40,780 nt of DNA from an uncultured Anaerolineales bacterium (GCA_903825565.1 CAIKBD010000196.1:1-40780), one strand, 5' to 3'; shown: positions 23,507 to 32,585, numbered from the stretch's first letter. Program-made: numbers and translations. Notes: generated by a model from the sequence alone, not told the origin.

Positions 23507-24601
23507 TTACGCCCAAATCCCCGGAATTTTTGCGCCGCACTGGGGGCACGCGCCGCGCCCGCTGAGTTGATCGCGTTGGATGCGATACGCGTACCGCTCG
23601 ACCAGCACGGCGTTGCAGGCGGGGCAGTGCGTGTTCTCGTAATTTTTTACGCTTCCCGGCAAATTGCCCGCGTAGACGAATTGCAACCCGGCTTCCTGCC
23701 CGATCTCCGCCGCGCGAATCAACGTCGTCGCCAGCGTGGGATTGGCGGCAGTCATCTTATAATCGGGATGAAACGCGGTGACGTGCCAGGGAATTTCCGG
23801 CGAGACGGAACGAATGAATTGCGCCGCGTCCATCAACTCGGCGTCCGAATCGTTAAAGCCGGGAATCACGAGCGTGACGATCTCGACCCAAAAGCCCATG
23901 TGCTTGGCGAGCGCAATCGTGTCGAGTACGCGGTTGCGCGGCGTGCCGAGTTGGCGGTACTGCTTGTCCTGCATCGTCTTGAGATCGATTTTGTACGCGA
24001 CGACGTACGGGCGAATAAATTCCAACGCCTCGCGCGTCGCGTTCCCGTTGGACACATAGACGCCGCGAATTCCTAACGCTTGCGCCTGCTGAAAAATGGC
24101 GACCGCCCATTCGCTTGTGATCAGCGGCTCGTTGTACGAACTACCGATCAATTGCGAACGCGTGCGCCGCGCGAGCGCAACGATTTGCTCCGGTGAGACG
24201 CGCAGCGGCGCGCCGCCCGCGTCGGCGTCGCGGAGCGTTTGCGAGATTTCCCAGTTTTGGCAATTCGCGCAATGCAGATCGCAACCGAGCATCCCGAACG
24301 TCAACGTCGTCGAGCCGGGCAAAACGTGGTAGAACGGTTTTTTTTCGATTGGGTCGGGGTTGAGCGCGGCAACGTAGCCAAACGGCGCGAACAATTGCCC
24401 GCCGCGATTATAACGCACTTGGCAAATCCCGCGCGCGCCATCGCCGAGCACGCACCGATGAGCGCACGCGGTACAGCGCACGCGCGCGTCGGCGAGTCGC
24501 TCGCACAATTCGCCGGCGCGTGTCAGATCGTCGAGCGTGCGCGCAAGCGACGATGCGCCGGCAAGCGGCGCGCGAATGGCGTTGTGGGTTTGCTGATCCA
24601 T
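23507..24601 (-). CDS. AmmeMemoRadiSam-type radical SAM enzyme (AmrS-like)
   Basis: A protein of 364 residues. An N-terminal Cys motif CTACAHRC (43-50) precedes the radical SAM cluster motif C107-x3-C111-x2-C114 in GMLGCDLHCANCQNW, which binds the [4Fe-4S] cluster that splits S-adenosylmethionine. The barrel continues with GSSYNEPL, GVYVSNGN, VAYKIDLK and VTLVIPGFND. A C-terminal HCPACNAVL and CPQCGAKIPG pair looks like a zinc or iron-sulfur finger. This fits AmrS of the AmmeMemoRadiSam system, whose usual partners (MEMO1 and AMMECR1 homologues) are not nearby; the exact reaction is not well known. ATG 24601 is chosen for AGGAGG 8 bases upstream. A -10 box TATAAT lies at 24631-24626. Confidence 0.88.
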   Translation of the reverse strand: MDQQTHNAIRAPLAGASSLARTLDDLTRAGELCERLADARVRCTACAHRCVLGDGARGICQVRYNRGGQLFAPFGYVAALNPDPIEKKPFYHVLPGSTTLTFGMLGCDLHCANCQNWEISQTLRDADAGGAPLRVSPEQIVALARRTRSQLIGSSYNEPLITSEWAVAIFQQAQALGIRGVYVSNGNATREALEFIRPYVVAYKIDLKTMQDKQYRQLGTPRNRVLDTIALAKHMGFWVEIVTLVIPGFNDSDAELMDAAQFIRSVSPEIPWHVTAFHPDYKMTAANPTLATTLIRAAEIGQEAGLQFVYAGNLPGSVKNYENTHCPACNAVLVERYAYRIQRDQLSGRGACPQCGAKIPGIWA

Positions 24602-24707
24602 TTTCCCATCCTCCTGCGCGGCGATATTATAGCACACAAACCGCACGACTCACCAAAGGGTGTGTGTCGCGGCAGTTCTTTTTCGCCAAATTGCTTACCG
24701 AGCCGTT

Positions 24708-24736
24708 TTGACAGCACACCCGGATCGCTTTATACT
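24708..24736 (+). promoter_or_regulatory. Strong sigma-70-type promoter for the SARP regulator
   Basis: Perfect TTGACA at 24708-24713, 17-base spacer, TATACT at 24731-24736. Leader of about 27 bases. Confidence 0.85.
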
Positions 24737-24769
24737 TTCTTCCAACTCTTCCATCCCCGGTGAAATCGA

Positions 24770-27700
24770 ATGGCACACGCATCTGCGCGTCCGTCAATTC
24801 TGTTCACGCTCCAATTGTTTGGCGCGTTTCACCTCAGTGCCGGCGGTGAAACGATTCGCTTGCCGCGCCGCAAAGTCGAAGCGTTGCTCGCGTACCTCGT
24901 CGTACGCTCTGTACCCCAAGGGCACACGCGCGAACAACTCGCCGCGCTCTTTTGGGGTGATACCTCCGACGACCAAGCGCGCACGTCATTGCGAACTAGT
25001 CTCGCCGTGCTCCGCAAAACCCTGGGGAGTGATGCCATCCTCGCCGACCGCGAACGCGTCGAACTCAATCCCAATTTCCCGTTGCGTGTGGACGTGCTCG
25101 AATTTTTGCAGGCGTGCTCGACTGCGCCTGAACGCGCTGTCGAATTGTATTGTGGCGATCTCTTGCCCGAACTGTATGACGATTGGGTCTTGGCGGAGCG
25201 CGAACGTCTGCGCGATCGGTATATCAAAACGCTCTTGCGCTTGACACAACAGATGCGCTCACACAGCGAATACGAGCGTGCGATCCACTATGCGCGCCTA
25301 GTTCTTGCCAGCGAACCCGCAAACGAAACGGCTCACCAGCATTTAATGTTTTGCGAAATGGCGCGCGGTAACCGGCTTGCCGCGCTGGATCAATACGAAG
25401 CGTGTGCTCGTGCTCTCCGCGATGAACTTGCGGTTGAACCATCGCCGGAGACCCAGGCGCTTTCACATTGGATCAAACAAACGCCCACGCTCACCTCATC
25501 CGACGCCGCGCGCATCACCAACTTACCCGTTCCGCATACTTCGTTTGTGGGGCGCAAACCGGAACTGGGTCAAGTCAAGGCATTGTTTCTGGGTTCGCGA
25601 CTCTTGACGCTGACCGGCGCAGGCGGAAGCGGCAAGACGCGCCTCGCGATCCAAATGGCAATGGATTTGTTGAGCGGATTCCGCGATGGCGTGTGGATTG
25701 TCGAACTTGCCAGCATTGTCAACCCGACGCTTGTGGCACAATCCGTTGCCAAAACGTTAGGTATCAGCGAAAAACCCAGGCAGACCCAAACCGAAGCGAT
25801 CCTGACCGCGTTACGCGGCAAGCAATTGATCTTGATCCTCGACAACTGCGAACATCTCACCGCTACGTGCGCCGAACTTGCGGATGCGATCCTAAGTAAC
25901 GAGGCGTGCGGCAACGTCAAAATTTTGGCGACGAGCCGCGAGCCGCTTGCCATTGCCGGCGAAAGTGTGTGGCACGTTCCCACACTCACCGTGCCTCCGT
26001 TCGCGCCCACTCGCGAGCAATTGATGCTCACATACGAAAGTGTGCAACTGTTTGTCGAGCGTGCGCGTGCGGTGAATGCGCGTTTTGAATTAACGGCGGA
26101 CAATCTTAACGCGGTCACGCAAATTTGCCGCCGTCTCGACGGCATCCCACTTGCGATTGAACTGGCGGCAGCGCGCACCGCCGTGCTCTCCGCGCAAGAG
26201 ATCGCGGCGCGACTCGATGATCGTTTCAGTTTGCTGACCGGCGGCAACCGCACTGCGTTGCCGCGCCAACAAACGTTGCGCGCGCTCGTGGATTGGAGTT
26301 ACGAGTTGCTTTCTCCCACCGAGCGCACGTTGTTTTGCCGGCTCGCCGTTTTCAGCGGCGGGCGCACGTTGCCTGCCATCGAAACCGTGTGCGCGTTCGG
26401 TTCGCTTGCCCGATCCCAGATTCTCGATTTGGTTGCCCGCTTGGTTGCCAAATCCTTACTCGTGCGCGAGCAGGCGACGAGCGACGGCGAAACGCGCTAT
26501 GGGTTTCTCGACACGATCAAACAATATGCGTGCGAAAAATTAGAACAATCGGGGCAAGCCGATGAGGTGCGCCAGCATCATCTCGACTATTTTTTGCAAT
26601 GGGCGGAACAGATTGCTCCAGAGTTGAATGGCGCGCGTCAGATTGCCATGTTACAACTTGTCGAACGCGAACACGCCAACTTGCGCGTGGCACTGCGTTT
26701 TGCGATGGAGCGCCAACAGCACGAATATGCCTTGCGCTTGGGCAACGCGTTGAGCGAGTTTTGGGATGTGCGTGGTTATTTAACCGAGGGGCGCGAAGTC
26801 TTGCGGCGAATGCTCGAAGCCAGCCGCCCAACATTCGAACACACGCTAGTGGGCGAGTTTGGGGCGTGTTATGGTTGGGCGCAGGTGAATGCGGCGACGC
26901 TCGCCGCGAAACAAGGCGACCTGGAAGCGGCAATCCAACTGGCGGAGACAAGCCGCGCTCTCTTCGACGAACTCGGCGACGAGCCGGGCATTGTCACCGT
27001 ACTTAATCTGCTCGGCAGTATCGCGCGAATGCAAAGCGCGTGGGCATTAGCGCGCGAACGATTTGAAGAGTGTATTTCACGTGCGCGCGCTTTGCGAGAC
27101 AAGCGGCATTTGGCGACTGCGCTACGCAACTTGGGAATCATCACCGAATCATTGGGGAATTATGCTCAAGCCCGTCAGTGGTACGAGGAAAGTCTGCAAC
27201 TGAGCCGCGAATCGGATGATTCGCGCGCGATTGCCACAACTTTGAATAACCTGGGAAACATTGCACAACAACAAGGCGATTACGCCACCGCGCGCGTATT
27301 GTACGATCAGGTGCTCGCCGTTTATCGTGCGGCGGGTGCAGTCTGGAGCGTTGCCGCCACTCTGACCAACTTGGGTAATCTCGCCCATTCCCAAGCCGAC
27401 TATACCGCCGCGCGCGAATTTCACGAGGAGGGCTTGCGAATCATGCGCGCGATTGGCGACAAGCGCGGGATCGCCGTGGTGTTGAACAACTTGGGGAACG
27501 CCACGCTTGCCCTGGGCGATTTTCCCGCCGCGCGCAAATTGCACGAAGAAGGTTTGCGGTTGCGGCGTGAGTTGAATGATCGGCGGGGAATTGCGATGGT
27601 GCTGAGCAACCTGGGCGATGTTGCCGCCGGGGCGGCGCAATATGCAGAGGCGCAACGATTTTACGCCGAAGGGTTGGTGGGCTTGCGCGAATTGGGCGAC

Positions 27701-27973
27701 AAACGCACGATTGCCAACTGCTTGATCGGCGTCGCTCAAATTACGGCGCAAACGTACCACCCCCAGCACGCCGCCCAACTCGCCGGCGGCATCCACGCAA
27801 TTTTGGCAACGCTCGACGCGCAGATTGACGCGCGCGAACGCGGACGGTACGAGCACGCGCAACAACTTGCGCGTGAGCAACTCGGCGCGGCGGAGTACGC
27901 CAACGCATGGGCGCAGGGTGTTGCGCTGACGCCGGAGCAAACCATTGCGCTGGCAATTGGCGGCGCACCGTAA
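24770..27973 (+). CDS. BTAD/NB-ARC/TPR transcriptional regulator (SARP/AfsR-like)
   Basis: A protein of 1067 residues. Residues 10-105 form an OmpR-type winged helix (LQLFGAFHLSAGGETIRLPRRK, TSLRTSLAVLRKTLG) and 108-235 the bacterial transcriptional activation domain (BTAD). Residues 255-600 hold an NB-ARC/STAND ATPase with the P-loop GAGGSGKT at 283-290, LILDNCEHL as Walker B, and GIPLAIELAAARTAVLS. Residues about 640-1000 are tetratricopeptide repeats, several of them nearly identical in pattern (LNNLGNIAQQQGDYATAR; LNNLGNATLALGDFPAARKL). Such proteins sense a ligand or partner through the TPRs, switch with nucleotide and activate promoters. The large SARP class is common in Chloroflexota and Actinobacteria. 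No obvious biosynthetic target cluster lies nearby. A GGTGA motif precedes the ATG. Confidence 0.93.
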   Translation: MAHASARPSILFTLQLFGAFHLSAGGETIRLPRRKVEALLAYLVVRSVPQGHTREQLAALFWGDTSDDQARTSLRTSLAVLRKTLGSDAILADRERVELNPNFPLRVDVLEFLQACSTAPERAVELYCGDLLPELYDDWVLAERERLRDRYIKTLLRLTQQMRSHSEYERAIHYARLVLASEPANETAHQHLMFCEMARGNRLAALDQYEACARALRDELAVEPSPETQALSHWIKQTPTLTSSDAARITNLPVPHTSFVGRKPELGQVKALFLGSRLLTLTGAGGSGKTRLAIQMAMDLLSGFRDGVWIVELASIVNPTLVAQSVAKTLGISEKPRQTQTEAILTALRGKQLILILDNCEHLTATCAELADAILSNEACGNVKILATSREPLAIAGESVWHVPTLTVPPFAPTREQLMLTYESVQLFVERARAVNARFELTADNLNAVTQICRRLDGIPLAIELAAARTAVLSAQEIAARLDDRFSLLTGGNRTALPRQQTLRALVDWSYELLSPTERTLFCRLAVFSGGRTLPAIETVCAFGSLARSQILDLVARLVAKSLLVREQATSDGETRYGFLDTIKQYACEKLEQSGQADEVRQHHLDYFLQWAEQIAPELNGARQIAMLQLVEREHANLRVALRFAMERQQHEYALRLGNALSEFWDVRGYLTEGREVLRRMLEASRPTFEHTLVGEFGACYGWAQVNAATLAAKQGDLEAAIQLAETSRALFDELGDEPGIVTVLNLLGSIARMQSAWALARERFEECISRARALRDKRHLATALRNLGIITESLGNYAQARQWYEESLQLSRESDDSRAIATTLNNLGNIAQQQGDYATARVLYDQVLAVYRAAGAVWSVAATLTNLGNLAHSQADYTAAREFHEEGLRIMRAIGDKRGIAVVLNNLGNATLALGDFPAARKLHEEGLRLRRELNDRRGIAMVLSNLGDVAAGAAQYAEAQRFYAEGLVGLRELGDKRTIANCLIGVAQITAQTYHPQHAAQLAGGIHAILATLDAQIDARERGRYEHAQQLAREQLGAAEYANAWAQGVALTPEQTIALAIGGAP

Positions 27974-28001
27974 AACAAATTTGGCAATCTGGCGAACGCC
28001 T

Positions 28002-28039
28002 CCCCGTTTTCCGCTTGAAGCGAAAACGGGGATTTTTTT
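28002..28039 (+). terminator. Rho-independent terminator after the SARP gene
   Basis: Stem CCCCGTTTTC / GAAAACGGGG with an inner GCTT / AAGC, one bulged C, then a run of seven T. The rest of the gene-free stretch 28040-28372 has no frame, repeat or clear promoter that I can support. Confidence 0.85.
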
Positions 28040-28372
28040 GGCAGGGTAGCACGCTGACCGATAACTTGCGGAATCTCCGCAGAGCGCAGAGTTTTCCTTT
28101 TATTTTTCACGGTGTTTTCTGCGCCTCTGGTGAAATCTCGTCGCCTCGGTTGCCGTGCTACGGTGTCATTTTTTTTGTCGCGATCTTGTCACGGGTGGCT
28201 GGTAAAATGCCATGTGAACAACGCTGGCAAATCGAAAATTTGTCCGACCTTTCGCTAGCAAATCGGGAACTTGGCAGACACAAGGCGCGTCTATTGTTTA
28301 TAAAGCACTCAGCTCTGGACGATAAAATACGTGCGTTGCCGCGTCAGGTCACACCCCGAAAGGAGATTGCAG

Positions 28373-28867
28373 ATGGATACCGTCGCCATTATCGCCGGGC
28401 TATACGCCCAAATGCCAACTTCAAATGTGTTCGTCTTGCCGTTGCTCTTGGGTTTGGGCGCACTGATTCTGGGCCGGCTTGTGTTCGTCGTCGCGCAGAG
28501 AGTACTCAATTGGAATGCGCTTGGACAAGGCACGTCGCTGGTGCTCGCTCACGCGCGCCTGACGAACGCCGTGCTCACGCGGGTCGGGCAAGCCGAAGTT
28601 GCGCGCGACGGTCATCGCGTCAACGTCTTTTTGGAATTTCAAATTCCGCTGCGCGATGGCGCGACGTACCGCGCCGGTTCAACTTGGTTGATCACCATGC
28701 CGCAGTGGGCACATCTGCGCATCGGGCAGGTCATCGCCGTCCAGGTGGATGCGAATGACGCCGACGTGATTTATCCGAATGTTGGTTGGGCGCAATATCA
28801 TTGGGGTTATGGCAAAACGGAACCCGCACTTAATTCATACGAGGTGAAAAGATGTTCAGTAAAATAA
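28373..28867 (+). CDS. Single-pass membrane protein of unknown function
   Basis: A protein of 164 residues. One strong transmembrane helix (VFVLPLLLGLGALILGRLVFVVAQ) follows a short N-terminal part; the remaining 110 residues (LVLAHARLTNAVLTRVGQAEV, VNVFLEFQIPLRDGATYRAG, LRIGQVIAVQVDANDADVIYP) look like a small beta-barrel, similar in style to bacterial DUF3592-type or OB-like extensions, but I cannot name the family. AAGGAG lies 7 bases before the ATG. It overlaps the next gene by 16 bases, so it heads a three-gene operon with a lipoprotein and a small membrane protein. Confidence 0.75.
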   Translation: MDTVAIIAGLYAQMPTSNVFVLPLLLGLGALILGRLVFVVAQRVLNWNALGQGTSLVLAHARLTNAVLTRVGQAEVARDGHRVNVFLEFQIPLRDGATYRAGSTWLITMPQWAHLRIGQVIAVQVDANDADVIYPNVGWAQYHWGYGKTEPALNSYEVKRCSVK

Positions 28868-30474
28868 TCGGCGCGAGTTTGCTCGTTTTGCTCTTGATCG
28901 GCTGTGCTGTGCCGGCTCAAGAGCCACCCCGCGCGACCGCAACCGCGCGCCAAACTCTGGTGCCCCCAACGGCAACCGCGCTTTCCCAGTCGAGTGCGAC
29001 GAATGCGATACCGACCAATTCCATGCCAACCGCGCTGCCCCAGCCGAGTGCATCGCGCGCATCGCCGACCCTTTCCATTCCCACCGCGCCGGCAATGCCG
29101 ATTGGCGTGATCGCGCGCCTCAACGAACCGTTCACGCTCAAGGTGAGTGAATCGGTGGCGGTGCCGGAGGCGAACAGTTTGCGCGTCTATTTCACGAACG
29201 TGCTCGAAGATTCGCGCTGTCCCCCCAACATCGCGTGCTATCAAGCCGGCAGGGTGCGCGTGTTGATCACCGTCGTGCATAACGCCAAACTCGCGCAGTT
29301 TGATTTCAGCACAGCGCTAGGGGATTACCGGCGGCAAGGCACGCTGGGGGGCTATCTCGTCGAATTGCTCGATGTTGCGCCGCCGCCGAATCCGGCAAAC
29401 ACGCCAATGCCGCGCCCCGAATATCGCGTCACCCTGCGTGTTACCGCCGGCTCGCTTGCGCGAACGCGTGCGCGTGTGAACGAACCGTTCACAATCAAAC
29501 TTGGCAAAACGGTCGAGTTTGAAAATAGCCCGCTGCGAATTACGTTCGATTCCGTCGCCCAAGACTCGCGTTGCCCAACGCGTGCCACCTGCGCGACCAG
29601 CGGCGCCGCCACGCTCGCCTTGCGCCTGACGCACAACGACGCCAGTCAGTCTATGTCGGTGGATGTTCGCGGCAACGGCGTGCTGACCAACTTTCCGGTC
29701 GTGCGGAGCGTGGCGTTCACCGTTTACGCGCAGGCGCTCACGCCGTACCCGCAAATAGAATTTGCCAGCAAGGAAATTTCGCTCGACGAGTACGAGGCAA
29801 CCCTGCTCGTCGTCAACCCAGTCGCCGCGCCGGGCACGCCGACCTCGCGCGATGCCACCGCGATTCCGCTCGCCGCTTGCGCCGAACTGACGCGCGGCGA
29901 CGCGTCCGAAATTCTCGGTGAGCCGATTCAGGCAGCGCCGCAGGAAATGATCTTGTTTCCCTCGCCGAACAGTTTGGTGGATGTGCGGGGCTTGTGCGGT
30001 TACGGCAGTGTCGCCTTCACGCCGAACAAACCCGCGGCGAAAAACGTGCCCAGCGTGACGCCGGTTTCTGCGCGGGCAGACCACGCCGTCATCGCCGGCA
30101 AATTCACCGACGCCAAGCGCATCGAGCAATTGCTGAGCATTGCCGGTGTGATTCATGCGGCGAACCCGCGTAGCGATGGCGTCCTGATCAACAAACTGAT
30201 CGCGCTGTCCGCCGCAGGCGTATGGTCGCGCGATCTGCTCGATGATTTTCCCAATGCGGCGCGCGATGCCAGCGAGGTGCGCGTGCGCTCCGCATCCGGT
30301 TTCGGCGATAAAGCCATCTGGGTTTGGCGCGAGTGGAACGCCGGGCGCTATGCGGCGCTCGTCGCGCAAAAGGGGGATACGCTGTTCGTGCTTGCCGCGC
30401 TGACGGACGAACACCGCGCCGAAGAATCGGTGTTCTTGACTGCATCGAGCGTGATGCAAAAAATGATTCGGTAA
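28852..30474 (+). CDS. Lipoprotein with Thr/Pro linker and a duplicated DSRCP domain
   Basis: A protein of 540 residues. The lipoprotein signal is IIGASLLVLLLIGC with the lipid Cys at about residue 18. A Thr/Pro/Ser/Ala linker runs to about residue 82. Two tandem domains of about 115 residues follow. Each starts LNEPFTLKV or VNEPFTIKL, carries an EDSRCPPNIAC or QDSRCPTRATC motif with two Cys that could form a disulfide, and ends in a Tyr-Arg-Val-Thr-Leu or Tyr-Glu-Ala-Thr-Leu strand. The remaining 200 residues contain AACAELTRGDASEILGEP and a WVWREWNAGRYAALVAQKGDT strand and resemble secreted proteins of unknown role. GAGGTGAAAAG precedes the ATG. The duplication of one domain inside one protein is clear from sequence; the function is not. 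Confidence 0.8.
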   Translation: MFSKIIGASLLVLLLIGCAVPAQEPPRATATARQTLVPPTATALSQSSATNAIPTNSMPTALPQPSASRASPTLSIPTAPAMPIGVIARLNEPFTLKVSESVAVPEANSLRVYFTNVLEDSRCPPNIACYQAGRVRVLITVVHNAKLAQFDFSTALGDYRRQGTLGGYLVELLDVAPPPNPANTPMPRPEYRVTLRVTAGSLARTRARVNEPFTIKLGKTVEFENSPLRITFDSVAQDSRCPTRATCATSGAATLALRLTHNDASQSMSVDVRGNGVLTNFPVVRSVAFTVYAQALTPYPQIEFASKEISLDEYEATLLVVNPVAAPGTPTSRDATAIPLAACAELTRGDASEILGEPIQAAPQEMILFPSPNSLVDVRGLCGYGSVAFTPNKPAAKNVPSVTPVSARADHAVIAGKFTDAKRIEQLLSIAGVIHAANPRSDGVLINKLIALSAAGVWSRDLLDDFPNAARDASEVRVRSASGFGDKAIWVWREWNAGRYAALVAQKGDTLFVLAALTDEHRAEESVFLTASSVMQKMIR

Positions 30475-30498
30475 ATGGATCGAGGTGAGGAAAATTCA

Positions 30499-30705
30499 AT
30501 GGATACGAAAACGCAAACGACGCCCCAACTTGTGTTGCTGATCTTTATTGTCTCCGCGCTTGGGATTGCCATGTTGCAACCGTTTCGCACGATTGGATCA
30601 TCCATCGGACCTGGGTGGTCGGACGCGCTCAACGGGGGGATTGCGCTTGTGTTGCTTGGTGTCGGCGCAGTGATTGTGCTGGTGATGCGGGCATGGCAAC
30701 GATAA
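30499..30705 (+). CDS. Small two-helix membrane protein
   Basis: A protein of 68 residues with two hydrophobic helices (LVLLIFIVSALGIAMLQPF and GGIALVLLGVGAVIVLVM) joined by a short loop IGSSIGPGWSDALN. GTGAGG at 30485-30490 lies 8 bases before the ATG at 30499; an alternative ATG at 30475 overlaps the preceding gene end. It is the last gene of the operon 28373-30705. The DNA behind it (30735-30775) is rich in overlapping inverted repeats of GACGCGGA/TCCGCGT that could act as a weak terminator. Confidence 0.65.
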   Translation: MDTKTQTTPQLVLLIFIVSALGIAMLQPFRTIGSSIGPGWSDALNGGIALVLLGVGAVIVLVMRAWQR

Positions 30706-30910
30706 CCGAACGGCAAACGTAAGCCAGGGCAGAGATTGGACGGACGCGGATGATTTTTCGTCCGCGTTCGCCCGCGTCCGATCAAATCACGGCTTTTCAA
30801 AAGTCGCCTGACATCACCCCTCACCCCGCTAGCGCGTCCATAACGCGGCAGAATGCCGCACAGACGACGCGCTATCGCCTCTCCCCAATAGGGGCGAGGG
30901 AATTTACCCC

Positions 30911-32327
30911 CATACGCATCAAGCTAAGATTTAGAAAATAGAAGCCCTTGAGGTATGATAGAAGTTGCGACACATCCTCATCCTCAAAGGCTTCCAATGA
31001 CGAGTGTATCACAACTTTGCCAAATTTTCCAAACCGTTCTCACAACGGTTGCCGACCACGCTGCGCGTGCGACCTGTTTTGTGCAACGGCAATCCAAATT
31101 GACGGGTGCGAAATTTGTTCAGACCTTGGTCTTCGGTTGGTGGGATAATCCCGATGCCACCTACGAACAGTTGGCACAGATTGCTACGGGCTTGGGCGTG
31201 CCGATCACCGCGCAAGGTCTGGATAGTCGATTTACACCCGCGGCGGCGGATTGTCTGAAACAGATTCTGGAACGTGCGGTGCAAAACGTAATTGTCGCTG
31301 AGCCGGTGATGATTCCGTTGTTACAACGATTCAATGGCGTCTATCTCCAAGACGGCACGACCATCACCTTACCCGATGCTATCGCGCACCTCTGGCAGGG
31401 TTGCGGGGGCAGTACGCCCGCAGGGACGAGTGCCGCACTCAAAGCGCAAGTTCAGGTCAACCTCAGCGATGGACAACTGACTCACTTGGACTTGCAGGCA
31501 GGGCGAGCCTCTGATAAAACTGCGCCCATGCAAACGGCCGCGTTGCCCAAAGCGGCATTACGCATTGCGGATCTCGGTTATTTACCGATTCCGGTATTGG
31601 CGGCGTATGATCGCCAAGGCGTATTTTGGCTAACGCGTTACCAAGCCACTCTGTTGCTGTTTGACCCGGATGGGCAAGCCCTGGATTTGTTGCGCCTATT
31701 GCCTGCCACGGAGAAAACCGTGCTGGATCGCACCGTCCAGGTCAGCGAGCATCGGCTCGTCTGTCGGCTCGTGGCGGTCCGCGTGCCGCCCCAGGTCGCT
31801 GAAGAGCGACGACGCAAATTGCGCGCCGAAACGATCGAGAAAGGACGCACGCCTAGTGCACGCCAGTTAGCGTTATGCGATTGGGTCATCTTTCTCACCA
31901 ATGTCCCTCCCGAACGCTTGAGTGTGGCGGAAGGGCTCGTGCTGGCACGCGCACGGTGGCAAATTGAACTACTCTTCAAACTCTGGAAGTCTGATGGACA
32001 CGTCGCTCAATCGCGCAGTGCCAAGCCATATCGCATTTTGTGCGAGGTGTATGCCAAGTTGTTAATCATGCTGATGCAACACTGGGTCGCCATCACGTGC
32101 GGATGGCAACACCCCAATCGCAGTTGGTTGAAAACCGCGCAAACGATTCGCCAACATGTGATCTCGTTAGCGAGCGCCTTAGGTTCCGAAGAACAGATGA
32201 CCAAGGTATTTCATACGATTCAAGCCTGTTTGGCGAAAGGGGCACGGTTGAACCCGCGCAAAACGAAACCGAATTTGTATCAACTCTTGCTCGCGTGTGG
32301 CGAGAAGGGGTTAGCTTGATGCGTATG
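30911..32327 (+). mobile_element. IS4-family insertion sequence (IS231-like target choice)
   Basis: About 1417 bases. The ends are a perfect 17-base inverted repeat, CATACGCATCAAGCTAA. The 20 bases on either side are identical; since the target site is flanked by four G and four C, the true duplication could be anything from 12 to 20 bases. A 12-base duplication with ends starting CCCCC fits the 10-12 base duplications of the IS4/IS231 group, and G/C-run-flanked targets are also known for IS231. One transposase gene fills the element. It is inserted in the MITE-like copy B, so it is younger than that copy. Confidence 0.9.
30997..32319 (+). CDS. IS4-family DDE transposase
   Basis: A protein of 440 residues (454 if the ATG at 30955 is used). 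The DDE triad is suggested by LQDGTTITLP (first Asp), IADLGYLPIPVLAAYDRQG (second Asp region) and the C-terminal signature ARWQIELLFKLWK, which fits the IS4 R-x3-E-x6-K motif, here without the usual Tyr before the Arg. Between them is a beta-strand insertion domain with FLTNVPPERLS, as in IS4 transposases. ATG 30997 is preferred because AAAGG lies 6 bases upstream; for ATG 30955 the GAGG motif is too close. The reading frame is intact, so the element may still be active. Confidence 0.9.
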   Translation: MTSVSQLCQIFQTVLTTVADHAARATCFVQRQSKLTGAKFVQTLVFGWWDNPDATYEQLAQIATGLGVPITAQGLDSRFTPAAADCLKQILERAVQNVIVAEPVMIPLLQRFNGVYLQDGTTITLPDAIAHLWQGCGGSTPAGTSAALKAQVQVNLSDGQLTHLDLQAGRASDKTAPMQTAALPKAALRIADLGYLPIPVLAAYDRQGVFWLTRYQATLLLFDPDGQALDLLRLLPATEKTVLDRTVQVSEHRLVCRLVAVRVPPQVAEERRRKLRAETIEKGRTPSARQLALCDWVIFLTNVPPERLSVAEGLVLARARWQIELLFKLWKSDGHVAQSRSAKPYRILCEVYAKLLIMLMQHWVAITCGWQHPNRSWLKTAQTIRQHVISLASALGSEEQMTKVFHTIQACLAKGARLNPRKTKPNLYQLLLACGEKGLA

Positions 32328-32423
32328 GGGGCGAGGGAATTTACCCCTTCGCCCTTTGAGGGAGAAGGTTGGGATGAGGGTCGCCTGACTTTTGAAAAGC
32401 CCTGCCGATCAAATGAATTGAAC

Positions 32424-32453
32424 TTGCCAATTTTATCCGACCCGGCGTATACT
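32424..32453 (+). promoter_or_regulatory. Promoter for the FAH-family gene and its leader ORF
   Basis: TTGCCA at 32424-32429, 18-base spacer, TATACT at 32448-32453, directly behind the MITE-like copy B. Confidence 0.55.
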
Positions 32454-32585
32454 GGAAATGATCTTGTGCGTGAGCAAGGTGGTTTTGGTTCTGCCGACCG
32501 ACAACCGAGTGCGGAACGAAAAATTCGAACGAAGAGACTTGCTTGCTCGACGCGAACGGGTCTTTTCAACCGCAAGGAGGAACGA

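Larger units (their letters stand above)
30791..32401 (+). repeat. MITE-like 174-bp element, copy B, split by an insertion sequence
   Basis: The left 120 bases (30791-30910) and right 74 bases (32328-32401) of the same element as copies A and C, with a 20-base overlap (30891-30910 and 32328-32347) created by the insertion. Removing the insert and one repeat gives exactly 174 bases, as in the intact copies. Ends are GGCTTTTCAAAAGTC and GACTTTTGAAAAGCC. Confidence 0.9.

Noticed and set aside
29317-30459. Minus-strand frame of 380 residues
   Set aside because: Antisense to the lipoprotein gene, which has a lipobox, linker and duplicated domain.
30735-30775. Rho-independent terminator after the 28373-30705 operon
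   Set aside because: Several overlapping GACGCGGA/TCCGCGT stems are possible, but the only T-run lies inside the loop rather than after a stem, so support is too weak to list it.
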